This document shows, in pieces, positions 47,701 through 60,179 of a stretch of 64,000 bases of DNA; the first letter of the stretch is position 1; the number at the start of each line of letters is the position of its first letter. The translations under genes and the position numbers were made by a program. The DNA is from Cryptomeria japonica (taxonomy: Eukaryota; Streptophyta; Pinopsida; Cupressales; Cupressaceae), in assembly GCF_030272615.1 (NCBI RefSeq), contig NC_081406.1, forward strand, positions 239,618,422 to 239,682,421. Direction: 5' to 3'. The notes under the pieces are model-generated. The model made no database searches. It worked only from the letters and a program-made list of their open reading frames with translations, and was not told where the DNA came from.

Positions 47701-48216
47701 AAAAGGATTTTTTGATACTTGCAAGGTACACTAGAATATGGCTTATGGTACCGTAAAGATGATAACTTTACTTTATGTGCATATACAGAAGCTAATTTAG
47801 CTGGAGATGTTGATGACCAGAAAAGAACTTCCAATGGAGCTTTATTTCTTGGAAAGAAGTTGGTATCATGGATCAACAAGAAGCAGTCATGTACGTCTTT
47901 ATCTACTACTAAAGCTGAGTATATTATTGTTGCTACTAACTATACACAAGTTTTATGGATGAAGCAAATCTTGAAGGATATAAAGGTGGATCGTGATGCT
48001 ATGGTAGTTATTCACTGTGATAACTTTGCTGCTATTGATATATCAAAGAATCTCATATTTCATTCTAAAACAAAGCACATATCTATCAAGTATAACTTTT
48101 TGAAGGAGAAGGTGGAAGCAAATGTAGTTAGACCTGTTTATGTGAACACTAAAGAGCAGATTGCAGATATTTTCACTAAACCTTTGCCTAAGGAATCATT
48201 TGAGCACCTGAGATAG
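47701..48216 (+). pseudogene. copia RNase H (40351 element)
   Basis: YTEANLAGDVDDQKRTSNGA (the usual Asp of YxDADxAG is Glu here), LVSWINKKQSCTSLSTTKAE with catalytic Glu, MVVIHCDNFAAIDISKN, HSKTKHISIKYNFLKE and QIADIFTKPLPKESFEHLR. This 165-codon part is uninterrupted to the stop at 48214. It is the longest intact domain of the element. Confidence 0.9.
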
Positions 48217-48611
48217 ATTGGGAGTTTCTGCCCCTCCGCTAGAGACTTGATTGATGCGGTTTGGCATTAGTTCGACATGCATTATCAGAGATACTATTTA
48301 TTTTAGAACTAATGTGGGATGCTACTACTCAGGGGGAATAGTCAGCTTTATGATTTAGTGGTTTATGTTTTTGCTTTGATATTTCTATCAGATTTATGGC
48401 ATTGATGTCAAAGGGGGAGTGATATTGATGTGAAAAAGAAAGAGAAATTTTGAGCTTTATAGAGATTATTCACAGGGTAAGAGATATTGATATTCAGAGC
48501 TGTATGTGGGAGATTGTTGGCTGTCTTCCATTAGGGGAGACTTGTTTGGCATTTCTTGGTACTTAGATGTTTTTTGCATCTAGTTTTGCCATCAATGCCA
48601 AAGGTGGAGAT
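48217..48611 (+). other. 3' untranslated stretch and polypurine tract
   Basis: No ORF product. An AAAGGGGGAG run at 48410-48419 is an internal purine tract. The run AAAGGTGGAGA at 48600-48610, right before the LTR, is the likely primer. Confidence 0.75.
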
Positions 48612-49536
48612 TGTTGGCCATTTGGTGGAATTGATTATGTGTTACATTAATGTTTTGTCATTGATGCCAACACTAACTGTTTGGATTCTTTACCGACACC
48701 CTTCTGGTCCTGGTAGGTTGAGTGGTTTCTGGTTAACTTGTATTCAACATGACCCGGTAGAATCCAGTATAGTTTGGTGATTGAATTGGCTTGTTCATGA
48801 TACTCTTACTCATGTTTGGTTAGTTGGTTTTGGTCTGGTGATCGGATGCTATCCTGCTTGCTTAGAAGCTTAGTTTCTAGTTTCGACTAGGATTTCATCG
48901 ATAGAGCATTTGGTGGAGATCTTTGATAAATTGCATAAGTGGTGTTGGTGCAGCTTTTGGTGTTGTTTTAGGACGTTGTTGGTGATCATGTTCGAGACTT
49001 GGTGGATGGAGATCATTGTTGTGGCATGTGGACCTATACTCCGTCTCAGTTGATCTAGGTTATGGACCAACTTTAATGTAATGCATGGATAAGACCTATT
49101 GATGTATTTTTAGGATGTCTTAAGTGTTGATATTATTTGTTTGGTCTTAGGCCGACATGGTTTGTAATTATGTAAATGGTTTATTGTCTGGTGGCCGACC
49201 TGATTGTTTATGGTTGAGGGTTTGTATATATAGATGTAAGATCTCATTGTAGATCATCATGATTAATGTTAGAGGTCATGGTCAAGGAATGTAATGTACA
49301 AATAATGTAATATCATTCAGGCAGAGGAGTTGGTTGATCATTGGAGATCGAAATGGGTATATGTAAAAGGATTTAGTCCTCTGGTATTGAGCTTCTCCAG
49401 AACTGTACTAAAGCATAGGAGATGCTATCTTTTGCAGTTCAACACTTCTCCAGATTGTAATCTAGATTTATATGTAGTCAGTGAGGCTCTTTTTGTGATG
49501 AGCAGTATGCTCTAGGCTGTTGGCCTTCCTACAAGT
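48612..49536 (+). repeat. 3' LTR copy A, truncated
   Basis: Matches the first 925 bp of the 5' LTR (TTTGGTGGAATTG variant, as in 40351). It stops after CTACAAGT, where other copies continue GTAGGCCCC or GCATGCCCC. Confidence 0.9.
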
Positions 49537-49758
49537 AAATAAATCTACAATAAGCAATTTGATTAATTTCTCTATTCATCTACTAGTAAATAAATCTACA
49601 TGATTTATTTATATAGTTCATTTCATATCCTCCTTTGATTAATTAATTCCCATTTTAGTCAATTCTTCTAATTCCTAATTAAGATTAACAAACTCAATTT
49701 TGTTGAGATTAATTACCATTTTTCAATTCTTTGAATTTTTAAATTCAAATGAGCACAT
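49537..49758. repeat. 222-bp spacer, copy 1
   Basis: AT-rich, starts AAATAAATCTACAATAAGC and ends TTCAAATGAGCACAT against the next LTR. The motif AGTAAATAAATCTACA occurs twice at its left end. It is unrelated to the LTR. Confidence 0.85.
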
Positions 49759-50679
49759 TGTTGGCCATTTGTTGGAATTGATTATGTGTTGCATTGATGT
49801 TTTGTAATTGATGTCAACACCAGCTATTTAGATGATTTACTGACACCCTTCTGGTCTCGGTAGGTTGAGTGGTTTCTAGTTAACTTGGATCCAATATGAT
49901 CCAATAGGCTCTGGTATAATCTGGTGATGGAATTAGCTCCTTCATGATACTTATACTCATATTTGGTCAGTTGGTTTTGGTCTGGAGATCAGATGCTATC
50001 TTGCTTTCTTAGAAGATTGGTTTCTGGTTCTAGCGAGGGTTTCACCGATAGAGATTTTATTGGAGATCTTTAATGAATTGCATAAGTGGTGTTGGTGCAG
50101 CTTCTGATGGAGTTTCAGGATGTTGTTGGTGATCATGTTCGAGACTTGGTGGTTGGAGATCATTGCTGAAGTGTATGGACCTATACTTGGTCCCGGTTGA
50201 TCTAGGTTATGGACCGGCTTTAATGTAACCTATGGATAGGATCTATTGATGTATTTCTAGGATGTCTTATGTGTTGATATTGTTTGTTTGGTCTAAGGCT
50301 GACATGGATTGTAATTATGTAATTGGTTTATTGTCTGTGGCCGACCTGATTGTTTATGGTCAAGGGTTTGTATTAATAGATGTAAGATCTAATTGTAGAT
50401 CATCATGGTTAATGTAAGAGGTCATGGTCATGAAATGTAATGTGGGAATAATGTAATATCATTTAGGGAGATTTTGTCGATCATTGGAGATCAAATTGGG
50501 TTTATGTAAGAGGATTTAGTCCTCTAGTATTGAGCTTAACCGAAATTGTACTTAGGCATAGGAGCTGCTATCTTTTGCAGTTCAACACTTCTCCGTATTG
50601 TAGTTTGGATTTATATGTAGTTAGTGAGGCTCCTTTTGCAATGAGTAGTGTGCTCTAGGCTATTCGCATTCCTGCAAGT
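49759..50679 (+). repeat. 3' LTR copy B, truncated at the same point
   Basis: 921 bp, TTTGTTGGAATTG variant shared with copy C. It ends CTGCAAGT, the same breakpoint as copy A. Confidence 0.9.
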
Positions 50680-50901
50680 AAATATATCTACAATAAGCAA
50701 TTTGATTAATTTCTTTATTCATCTACTAGTAAATAAATCTACATGATTTATTTATATAGTTCATTTCATATCCTCCTTTGATTAATTAATTCCCATTTTA
50801 GTCAATTCTTCTAATTCCTAATTAAGATTAACAAACTGAAGTTTGTTGAGATTAATTACCATTTTTCAATTCTTTGAATTTTTAAATTCAAATGAGCACA
50901 T
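50680..50901. repeat. 222-bp spacer, copy 2
   Basis: Near-identical to the first spacer and of the same length, again directly abutting a TGTTGGCC LTR start. Confidence 0.85.
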
Positions 50902-52126
50902 TGTTGGCCATTTGTTGGAATTGATTATGTGTTGCATTGATGTTTTGTAATTGATGTCAACACTAGTTGTTTGGATGCTTTACCGACACCCTTCTGGTCC
51001 CGGTAGGCTAAGTGGTTTCTGGTTAACTTGGATCCAATATGATCCGATAGGCTCTGGTATAATCTGGTGATGGAATTAGCTCCTTCATGATACTTATACT
51101 CATATTTGGTCAGTTGGTTTTGGTCTAGAGATCATATGCTATCTTGCTTTCTTAAAAGATTGGTTTCTGGTTCTAGCGAGGGTTTCACCGATAGAGCTTT
51201 TATTGGAGATCTTTAATGAATTGCATAAGTGGTGTTGGTGCAGCTTCTGATGGAGTTTCAGGATATTGTTGGTGATCATGTTCAAGACTTGGTGGTTGGA
51301 GATCATTGCTGAAGTGTATGGACCTATACTTGGTCCTGGTTGATCTAGGTTATGGACCGGCTTTAATGTAACATATGGATAGGACCTATTGATGTATTTC
51401 CGAGATGTCTTATGTGTTGATATTGTTTGTTTGGTCTAAGGCCAACATGACTTGTAATTATGTAATTAGTTTATTGTTTGGTGACCGATCTGATTGTTTA
51501 TGGTTGAGGGTTTGTATTAATAGATGTAAGATCTCATTGTAGATCATCATGGTTAATGTAAGAGGTCATGGTCAAGAAATGTAATGTGCAAATAACGTAA
51601 TATAATTCAAGTAGAGGAGTTGGTCGATCATTGGAGATCAAATTGGGTTTATGTAAGAGGATTTAGTCCTCTGATATTAAGCTTAACTAGAGCTATACTC
51701 AGGCATAGGAGATGCTATCTTTTGTAGTTCAACACTTCTCTGGATTGTAGTCTTGATTTATATGTAGTCAGTGAGGCTCCTTTTGTGATGAGAAGTGTGC
51801 TCTAGGTTGTTGGTCTTCCTACAAGTGCATGCCCCTCAATTGTAATTCACATACTTACTCCAAAAGTATTATCTGACTGTGGGTAGGCTTCCCACCATGG
51901 TTTTTCCCCTTTACCGGGTTTTCCACGTACAAATCTTGGTGTTATGTGGATGAATTTTATTTTGTGATTACTATTTATGCTTAATTGGTTTAACTTCTAT
52001 TTTGGTATTAATATTTTAGGTTCCGATATTAAATTTTAAATTTCTAATGATTCTTGTAATCTGTGACAACTGATTCACCCCCCCCCCCCCTCTCAATTGT
52101 CTTCCGATTATTTAAACTATCTAACA
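50902..52126 (+). repeat. 3' LTR copy C, complete
   Basis: 1225 bp, TGTTGGCCAT to TATCTAACA. A run of 13 C at about 52078-52090 expands the CACCTCCCCTCTC block of the 5' LTR. Confidence 0.9.
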
Positions 52127-52295
52127 ATAATAAGGGGGATTTTGTTTCTCTATTATTGGAATTTGGGTACAAGGGAGCTATTGATGTCCTTGTTTCCTAT
52201 GAATGTGGAGACCAAGATGGAGATTGAGGTTTTGGTTATTGATGGGAAAGCGTTTTTGCATCAAATGAAAGTTATGAGAGCTTTTCAAAATGCAT

Positions 52296-52948
52296 TGTTG
52301 AATACACCATAGGATTGAGAGGGGGGTTGAGTCAATTCGAATGACAAAAATAATTAATTTATAATCTTCAAACTTTAAATATCAACTATATAATCACAAT
52401 AGTAATAAACTATGAAAGCACAAAGCACAATACACATATGAACACCATATTTGCATGGAAAACTCAAGTGGGAAAACCACAGTGAGAATCAAACTCACAA
52501 TATGAATATAATTTATTAATACAATGTTGCCTCCATTAGAAATTTCTCCTAAGAGGACTTGCAGGACTAAAGTGTACAACCTTAGGGAAAAATACAAATG
52601 ACTTGCAAAACTAAAACACACCATCTCAAGGCAAGATAGAGAAAGATGCCAAGAGACTCACTATCTTCTGACAAAGAAAGGAATATCTGAGCTAAAAAGA
52701 ACAAGATGTCCTAATCATGAAATTGTCCTTGAACCACTGTTTAAAGTGACCAAGATCATGGCAAATACAGCTAGCTTCAAACACTATCTCATAACCCCAT
52801 CATGCAAAAGTTATCATCATCAAAACTCATCACAATTGATTTTCCCACAACTCCAAGATCAAATTTTCTTTCAAACCATTACCATCCATTTATTGTCAAT
52901 TCATACTTTTCCCATTCCATCACTTATACATCTACACTGCTTTATATA
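52296..52948 (-). repeat. minus-strand LTR-like fragment
   Basis: Starts TGTTGAATAC, followed by TTGAGAGGGGGGTTGAGTC (reverse of the CCCCCCTCTCAA end block) and GCATGGAAAACTCAAGTGGG (reverse of the LTR end block with GGTTTTCC). Near 52939 a minus-strand TATATAAAG is a TATA candidate. The right boundary is approximate, where copia coding starts. Confidence 0.6.
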
Positions 52949-52952
52949 GAAG

Positions 52953-54330
52953 ATGATACACAATTTTTCTTCATTGGAGCCATCAAAGGTACCTCACATT
53001 TACATAGGTGATGATACACAAGTTGAGGTTGAAGGGAAAGGTTCAGTTGACATGGATGATGGAACATTTGAGAATGTTCTCTATGTTCCTAACTTGTCTA
53101 CCAATCTTCTCTCTATCTACCAAATCACTCACTATGGGAATGGGAAAAAGGTTGAGTTTACACCTAATTTAGTTGTGGTAAAGGAACTTGATAATGATGC
53201 CTTGGTAGCAGTGGGACAAGTGAATGACAACTCGAGGCTTTATTCATTCTCCCACTTTGTTCCAAGTTCTCCTTCTATGACCTTGCTTACTCATTCAAAT
53301 TCAAAAAGTAAGCTATGGCATGATCGGTTTGGTCACCTTAACTACCGCTATCTTTAGTAGCTCAACACTACAGACATGGTCAAAGGTTTACCTCAAATTA
53401 GTTTTTCAGAGGGTGTATGTTCAGGATGTTCCATGGGCAAGTATCCCAAGGAGAAGTTTGATAAGGGGAAAGCTTGGAGAGCTTTGGAAGTTCTTCAACT
53501 TGTTCACAACGATGTAGCAAGTCCATCTCCATCACCTTCATTTAGTAAGCCCAGCTATGTCTTCACCTTCATTGATGACTGCTCCCACTTCACTTGGATC
53601 TACTTTCTTATTCATAAGAGTGAAGTGTTTGATAGATTTCAAGAATTCAAGGTTCATGTGGAGAAGCAATCTGGGAAAGTGGTCAAGATTATTTGCATAG
53701 ATAATGGAAGGGAATATGTGAATAGAAGACTTGAGGATTTTTGTACATTTGAGAGGATTGATCTTTAGCATTTTGTTTCTTACACTCCACAACAAAATGG
53801 AGTCGCAGAGTGCAATAAATAGAACTCTCAAAGAAATGGATAGCTATATGATACACACACATTCTCTTGATCTTGCCTTTTGGGCATAGGCTATCAGTTG
53901 TGCCACACATCCAAAATCAGGTTCCTCACAAAGCTTTGATATTTATTACTCCTTTTGAGGCTTGGGTTGGTAGGAAACCAATTGTGAGACATTTCAGAGT
54001 CTTTAGGTGTCTAGCACGGGCTTGCATACCTCCATAGAAACTCAAGGCATCGGGACCTCAAAGTAGGCCTTGTAATTTTGTTGGATATCCTGAGGGTGTT
54101 AAGGCATATTGGTTGATGGATCCTGAGACACATGAGGGTTTTATTGAGAGGAGTGTTCATTTTGAGGAAAGGCCTCCTAGCTTGGCCTCTCTACCTCCTC
54201 CACCTTCATCCATTGTGGATAGTGATGCTAGTGATTTAAATGATGAGACTCCTTCAACTCCAACTCGTAAGGTTACGCCTTTGTGGGGTCCACTTGCAAT
54301 TGAGGAGCCTCGTTGGGCTTGACAAACACT
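52953..54330 (+). pseudogene. copia protease end and integrase, 5'-truncated element
   Basis: Coding enters late in protease (SSLEPSKVPHIYIGDDTQVE, FENVLYVPNLSTNLLSI). Then the pre-integrase zinc region (KLWHDRFGHLNYRYL, stop, later SGCSMGKYPKEKF) and the core: VHNDVASPSPSP (first Asp), FIDDCSHFTWIYF, KIICIDNGREYVNR (second Asp), a stop at 53766, then a TPQQNGVAE block. After a frame change come GFIERSVHFEERPPSLASLP and a Pro/Ser-rich linker. Gag and the DSG site are absent: the element is cut at its left end by the minus-strand LTR fragment. Confidence 0.85.
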
Positions 54331-55200
54331 TGAGTCAGCAGGTTCTCTTGTTGGGGATCCTTTAGATACACAGAGGACTTGATCACAGCATCGGGACCTT
54401 CCACATGCATACATTGCTATCACTTCTGATCTGTAGACATTTTGGGAAGCATCAGGTGTTCCTAAGTGGGACCAAGCTATGGAGGAACAACACATGGGAG
54501 TTATTCCCTCTCCCTAAGGGGAGAAGGATGGTTCGATGTAAGTGGATCTATCAGACCAAGTTTTTAGCGGATGGTAGTGTGGATAGGTATAAGGCTTGGC
54601 TTGTTGCAAAAGGTTTCTCTCAGGTTCCTGGTGTTGACTATACTAAGACCTTTGCACCTATTGCCAAGATGAACTCCATTCGCTTGACACTTGCTATTGT
54701 TGTAGCTCATAGTTGGGTTGTACATTAGATGGACGTGAAGAGTTCTTTTCTTCATGGGGATCTTGATGAGGAGATTTATATGGAGAAGACACAAGGTTTC
54801 ATCCAGGATTCTTCCTTGGTTTGCAAATTAAGGAAATCTCTTTGTGGCCTTAAGTAGGCCCCCAGGTCTTGGTACACCAAGATGGATTCCTTTCTTCTCT
54901 CTGTAGGGTTCACTAGGTGTCATTCCAATCCGAATGTCTACATTTTGTGACAAGATGACTCACACTTGATACTTGTGCTCTATGTTGATGATTTGATCAT
55001 TACAAGGAGAACCACATCCATCATTAGCAGTGTTAAATCTGATTTGCATGACATATTTTCTATGACTGACTTGGTTCTTTTGCACTACTTTATCAAGATA
55101 GAGATTTCACAATCACCTTCTGGATCACTCTTTCATAACCCAAGTATGCTCTTGATCTTCTTGCACACTTTCATATGGCTGATTGTAAGCTTGCACTGAC
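54331..55200 (+). pseudogene. copia reverse transcriptase (truncated element)
   Basis: NNTWELFPLPKGRRMVRCKW, YKAWLVAKGFSQVPGVDYTK, FAPIAKMNSIRLTLAIV, a stop at 54726, MDVKSSFLHGDLDEEIYME, LRKSLCGLK, a stop, then APRSWYTKMD. The catalytic box LYVDDLIIT (YVDD at 54981-54992) is intact. The frame is lost after FHNPSMLLI. Confidence 0.88.
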
Positions 55201-55940
55201 TCCCTTTCTTTCAGGAGTCAAGCTTGAGGCTCAATGTTCTTCTCCACCAGTTGATGCTACATTGTATCATTATCTTGTGGGTAGTCTCATCTACTTGACT
55301 CACTCACACCCTGATATTTCATTTGCAGTTGGCATGGTTTCCTGATTCATGTAGGAACCACAGGAGCTTCATTGGAAATTCACCAAATGTATCCTTCATT
55401 ACATCTAGCGTACACATCATTATGGGATTCACTATGCAGTAGGCACAAGACTTCACTTGGCTGGTTACAAAGACTCTGATTGGGTTGGCGATCTTCATGA
55501 TCATAAGTCTACTTTAGGTTACAACTTTCACCTTGGTTTGGGCTCCATTTGTTGGTAGAGCAAGAAGCAACATGCTATTTCTCTCTCTTCGACTGAGGTT
55601 GAGTAGCAAGGAGCTATTAATGCAAAGACTGAGACCATTTGGCTTCAGCAAATTCTCATAGAGTTTGGGTTCACCACTCAATGACCAATAGTTCTACATT
55701 GTGACAATCAAAGTGCTATTGCAATCTTGAAGAACCCGGTCCAACATCAATGGACCAAACACATCGAGATCCATATGCACTACATCCGAGAGCTGATTCA
55801 AGAGTAGGTCACTGATTTGCAGTATTGTCCTATAGTGGAGAAGGTTGCTAACATCTTTACCAAACCTTTTACTGAGAGTATGTTCCAGCAGTTGCGAGCT
55901 CTCTTGGGGGTGCGGGATGTCTCATTAGGGGAGCTTAGGT
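55201..55940 (+). pseudogene. copia RNase H (truncated element)
   Basis: Readable blocks are YHYLVGSLIYLTHSHPDISF, AGYKDSDWVGDLHDHKST, KKQHAISLSSTEVE, IVLHCDNQSAIAILKNP and VANIFTKPFTESMFQQLR. Many stops (for example around 55343, 55410 and 55683). This ends the polyprotein before the 3' LTR. Confidence 0.85.
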
Positions 55941-56202
55941 GACTTCTCCTTCCTCTCTTATGGGGGGGACTTTTTCCTCTTTGAGGTTTTGTCCTTCTTC
56001 TTTGAGAGTCTTGGTACATTCATCTATCTTTTGGGGAGAAGTTTTTTCCCACTGGGTTTTCTCCCTTTCTCCATTTGTGAGAGATAGCATTGCATCGGTT
56101 TGCTTGCATTTGCATATTGTACATGGGTACCTATCTTGGCCTAGTAGCCGAGAACCATCTTGTATTGTTGATTTGAGTCTTCATTCCCCTAAGTTGCACT
56201 TA

Positions 56203-56655
56203 AGGGGGGGTGTTGGTGTAAATAATTATTCATCATGATGTTATTACACTTTACTTAAGTTAACTTAGGATAATGCATCTCTTCGTAGTCTGGATATGAG
56301 ACACTTAGGGAAGTGTGCACATAGGGATATAGCTTGTAGCAGAAATTCCACCTTTTATGGTCTTATCTTATTGTTACACTCCACATTCAGTGGGTCATCC
56401 ACCTCTTGTGGAATATTATATTATTTCTCCTACCTACCCCTAGTTTTTCTTACCTACGCTTTTTTCTCATTTAGCCACATGTCATGACTATGTTCTCACA
56501 TATCCATATGGCCTTGCCTATATAAGTAGGCCCATATTCATTGTATTGGTTAATCCAATTGATTGTTCGTATATTGATGAGAATACAGTTTGTTCTTTTC
56601 ATTCTATTGTCTCTCTTTTGTGCTTTTCATTGTGCCCTTGATCTTGGCAAAATCT
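56203..56655 (+). repeat. polypurine tract and 3' LTR of the truncated copia
   Basis: AAGGGGGGG precedes TGTTGGTGTAAATAATTATT at 56211. The body holds GCCTATATAAGTAGGCCC (TATA, about 56515-56532) and a GTTAATCCAATTGATTG block typical of short copia LTRs. The right end near 56655 is approximate. Confidence 0.75.
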
Positions 56656-56669
56656 CACAAAATCCTTAA

Positions 56670-57663
56670 CTATGTTGGCCATAGACAAAATAAAAAATAT
56701 TACATAAAATTGCCCACTTGGACCTAATATATTCATTCCAATCCACTCTAAGAGATAGAGAGGACCCAAACACAACACAACACATTCTTTTCAAAAGGTT
56801 CCCATGATTTGCACACGCAAACAAATCCTCCAAAGTTGACATCAACTGAAATGTGTATATAAACATCAAAGCATGTTAACCAATCAACCCAAAATCAAAT
56901 CTCCAATGCAAATTACACAATAGAGATCTACACATGCCATGGTGAGACCTTAAACACTAACCAAACTGATTCTCCAAAGAAAACCTAGACCAAAGGAATA
57001 TGATCCAAGTAGGATACATCACCATAGTCAATGGAAAACTAGACCAACTCAACTGCAACATGCTACACCACCATGAATACCGCATAATGAAGAACATCAC
57101 CGGATCAACAAAATCACCAAAATCACCAAAAATTGCACAATGATCAATGCAAATCATAAAAAAAAAGGAAACAATTAGGAAACACCAACAAGAACATTAT
57201 AATCATTAGTAATAGCTAGACCGACACCGCTTATCAAATCTTCATCGATCAACATCTAAACCTCAAGAATACTCAAACAAAAATTGTCATGAGGAAAGAG
57301 AACCCATGGAGCACCAAATCATGAATCATCTTAAATGAAGTTACACAAGAACATCCAAAACAATCTTCCGAAAACTTATCTCAAGATCTGATCACACCGG
57401 AATATATCGAAGGAAATACCAAACTCTGTAAAGAATTGATCAGAAATATAACTGCAAATTGAATCATATGATATGATCAATTAATATTCTCGGATCAACT
57501 AAAGCTAATACAAAAAGATGTAATAACACTAGAAACACTTCATATATAAACCATGATCCCAATAAACTAATCTGCACAATCTGCAATCACCAGAGCAATA
57601 AATAACAAGAATATGTTGACATCAATGACAACAACTATATCCTAGTAGCAATAATGTCCAATA
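56670..57663 (-). repeat. 3' LTR of the minus-strand copia, partial match
   Basis: The minus-strand start is TATTGGACATTATTGCTAC (TGTTGG mutated). 57040-57663 aligns with 60930-61539. Left of about 57040 no match to the 5' LTR is visible, so this LTR is truncated or replaced there. Confidence 0.65.
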
Positions 57664-57979
57664 ATCTCCCCCTTTGACATTTATTGAAACATATGAATGT
57701 GAATAAAAATCAATGCAAAGAAATAAAACATTACATCTCCAACAAACTCCCCTAAGATCAGGTAGATAAAACAATTTTTCACATGCTTCTGTCCCCCTTT
57801 GACAACAATGCCAAAGATCTTCAAGATAGAAAACAAAAATCATGATTCTCTCCCCCTTAAATAGATAAATAATCCAAAAGACTACTCCACTAGAGGAGCA
57901 CTACCAACTCATCAATCTAGACAAAAAGACAAAACTATGAAGTCCATCAGATTGATGCAAATCAATTCCTTCTTTCTGT

Positions 57980-58600
57980 GAATATCCTTTGCATACCAAT
58001 CTTGCTTTATTTCAGACTTTTGGCTTCATTCAATTTGTTCCTGAATACCCATTTAGTACCAATATCATTCTTATCTTTAGGTCTAGGCACAACTTCCCAT
58101 GTGTTATTATTTTCAATCTGATTCAATTCTTCTTTCATAGCCCTTATCCAATTATCATCTTTGCAAGCTTCAACAACATCTTTAGGTTCAATTTTAGAAT
58201 TGAATATACCTCTTCAGTATCTAACCTTCATCTAGTCATCACACCTTTATTTTTATCACCAATGATCTATTTTTCAGAATGATTCATTCTTACATACCTT
58301 AGAGTCTTCCTATTATTCTAATTTTTCAGGTTTTTGCACCTCTCCACTGGCAACAACAAAATCCAGATTAGCTATCTCTACCAAATCATTTTTCTTCAAT
58401 TCTCCATTTTGAATAGGAGTTAGAACAACATTCTAACCATCATCATACCCGCATGCTCTGATCTCTTTTCCATAGTTCTCATCAATGTTCACATTTTCAC
58501 TTTCCACTATCTTTCTCATTCTGTTATTGTAGCAACGGTAGGCTTTTCTCTTTGTTGAATATCTCAAGAAAATTCCTTTCTCACTTCTTGCATCAAACTT
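57980..58600 (-). pseudogene. copia RT start, minus-strand element
   Basis: On the minus strand the text encodes a CKDDNWI-AMKEELNQIE block, NNTWEVVPRPKD and GTKWVFRNKL, the standard entry into copia RT. Coding is lost after that, near 58000. No YVDD box or RNase H follows. Confidence 0.75.
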
Positions 58601-58610
58601 TCTTATATCA

Positions 58611-59463
58611 TCATCTCTCTTGGTATAACTCTTGCTTCCAAATTCTAAAATATCTCATAGTAGGAACATGACCAAACCATAACTCATAAGGAGTCTTGTC
58701 AATATCACCTTTTATATGTACTCGATTGAATGTGTAAACAACAATGCTAACAAATTCTCTCCAATAGATCTCCAAAACATTTCCTTCAATAAACATAGTC
58801 CTAGTAGCATCCAAGATAGTTTTGTTATTCCTTTCAACAACTTCATTTTGCTATGGGGTTCTAGGGGGTAGATAATTGTCTTCTAATTCCATACTTCTCA
58901 TAAAATAAATCAAACTCACCGAAACAAAATTCTCCTCCTCTGTCACATCTCAGACATTTCACCTTTAGACCTATTTCAGTCTCAACCTTTTCTTTAAATA
59001 TCTTGAATTTGTCCAATGCTTCTGATTTCTCCTTCAAAAAGATAACCAACATCATTTTGGAATAATCATCAATCAATAACATAGAATATCTATCACCCTA
59101 CACACTTCTAGTATTTGTATGTCCACATAGGTTAGTATGCACAAGATCTAGAAATTCATGAGATGTATACTGCTTACTCTTCAAAGAAATTCTTTTTTTC
59201 TTTCCCATTTGACATTCCTTACATACCGGATTAGAAGGCTTAACAATTTTAGGAAAATCTCTAATAGCTTGTGTAGAAATGATCTTAATCATTGAATCAA
59301 AATTAACATGACACATTCTCCTATGCCACAACCAACTTTCATCAATCTGAGCAATCAAACCACTTTTCTCACCAACATTAAAATGAAAGATATTACCTTG
59401 AGTCTTAGTTCCTGATGCAATCTCTATACCGGAGGCATTTAGGAACTTGCATTTTCCATTCAT
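58611..59463 (-). pseudogene. copia integrase, minus-strand element
   Basis: Blocks in order: GLIAQIDESWLWHRRMCHVN, VCKECQMGKKKR, FLDLVHTNLCGHTN (first catalytic Asp replaced by Asn in HTN), LLIDDYSKMMLVIFLKEK, KVKCLRCDRGGEFCF (second Asp), then MDATRTMFIEGNVLEIYWRE and TPYELWFGHVPTM. Stops and a frame change split it into three open pieces (59098-59463, 58861-59082, 58611-58814). Confidence 0.88.
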
Positions 59464-60136
59464 GAATTGTAAATCATATCATTTGTCCACCAACTGTCCA
59501 ATACTTAAAAGATTATGCCTCGAATCTTCAACATACAAGACATCATCAATATTATGCTAACCATCAAAGGAAATAGAACCTCTACCATGGATCACACAAG
59601 CTTTGTCATCTCTAAATCTTACTATTCCACCATCATACCTTTCCATACTCACAAATTTACTTTTATCATAGGTCATATGATGTGAACAGCCACTATCAAT
59701 CACCCATTCATCTTTGTCTTCTACTTTAGTAGCTAAAGCTTTCTCCTCAATATTATAACTTGTGGAATCAACAGGTATCGATACATCTTATTTGATAGCA
59801 ATAAACACAACTTTATCTCCTTCTAATTATTCATCTGTAACACCTTCATTAGTAGCATAATAATAGTTCTTCTGATACTTATACTTCCGGTTAGGCTTGG
59901 AAGGCTTATCATACTCCTCATGCTTCCTTCACTCTAATATTATGTTCAGATTCCTTGATCTCATCAACGGTAACTGGTCAATTATGAGGAACAGAATAGG
60001 AATTCTTGGTAATCTTTTAGTAATCCTCTCTAAGATATCTCAAGTGCACCTCCATCTGGTTCTTCCATATAGCATAGTTACTTCCATCAAATATCAGACT
60101 CTCCTTAAAGACAACACTTCCACTTCCAATTGCCAT
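59464..60136 (-). pseudogene. copia gag (internally deleted) and protease, minus-strand element
   Basis: Gag opens at ATG 60136 with SLIFDGSNYAIWKNQMEVHL. It then jumps, near 59935-60010, to the gag C-terminal Lys/Tyr-rich part (KPNRKYKYQKN), skipping most of capsid and the zinc knuckle. Protease has DEWVIDSGCSHHMT (about 59671-59712), active Asp kept. In the 44028 element the same interval is about 700 bp longer, so this is an internal deletion. Confidence 0.78.
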
Positions 60137-60179
60137 CCAAGATTACCTCAAGCAGTTAAGATTATTTTGGAGAATCTAT

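Larger units (their letters stand above)
40351..52126 (+). mobile_element. Ty1/copia retrotransposon with nested solo LTR and tandem 3' LTRs
   Basis: 5' LTR 40351-43969 (split), primer site 43972, gag-pol 44028-48216, polypurine tract before 48612, then three LTR copies to 52126. The flanks are GTAAT (40346-40350) and ATAAT (52127-52131), one mismatch. The host frame is continuous across the empty site. Pol order is copia, and long LTRs with an untranslated stretch after RNase H suggest a Tork/SIRE-like group (inference). About 11.8 kb including the nested insertion. Confidence 0.9.

Noticed and set aside
57989-58282. 97-codon plus-strand ORF
   Set aside because: Reverse complement of the copia RT start on the minus strand.
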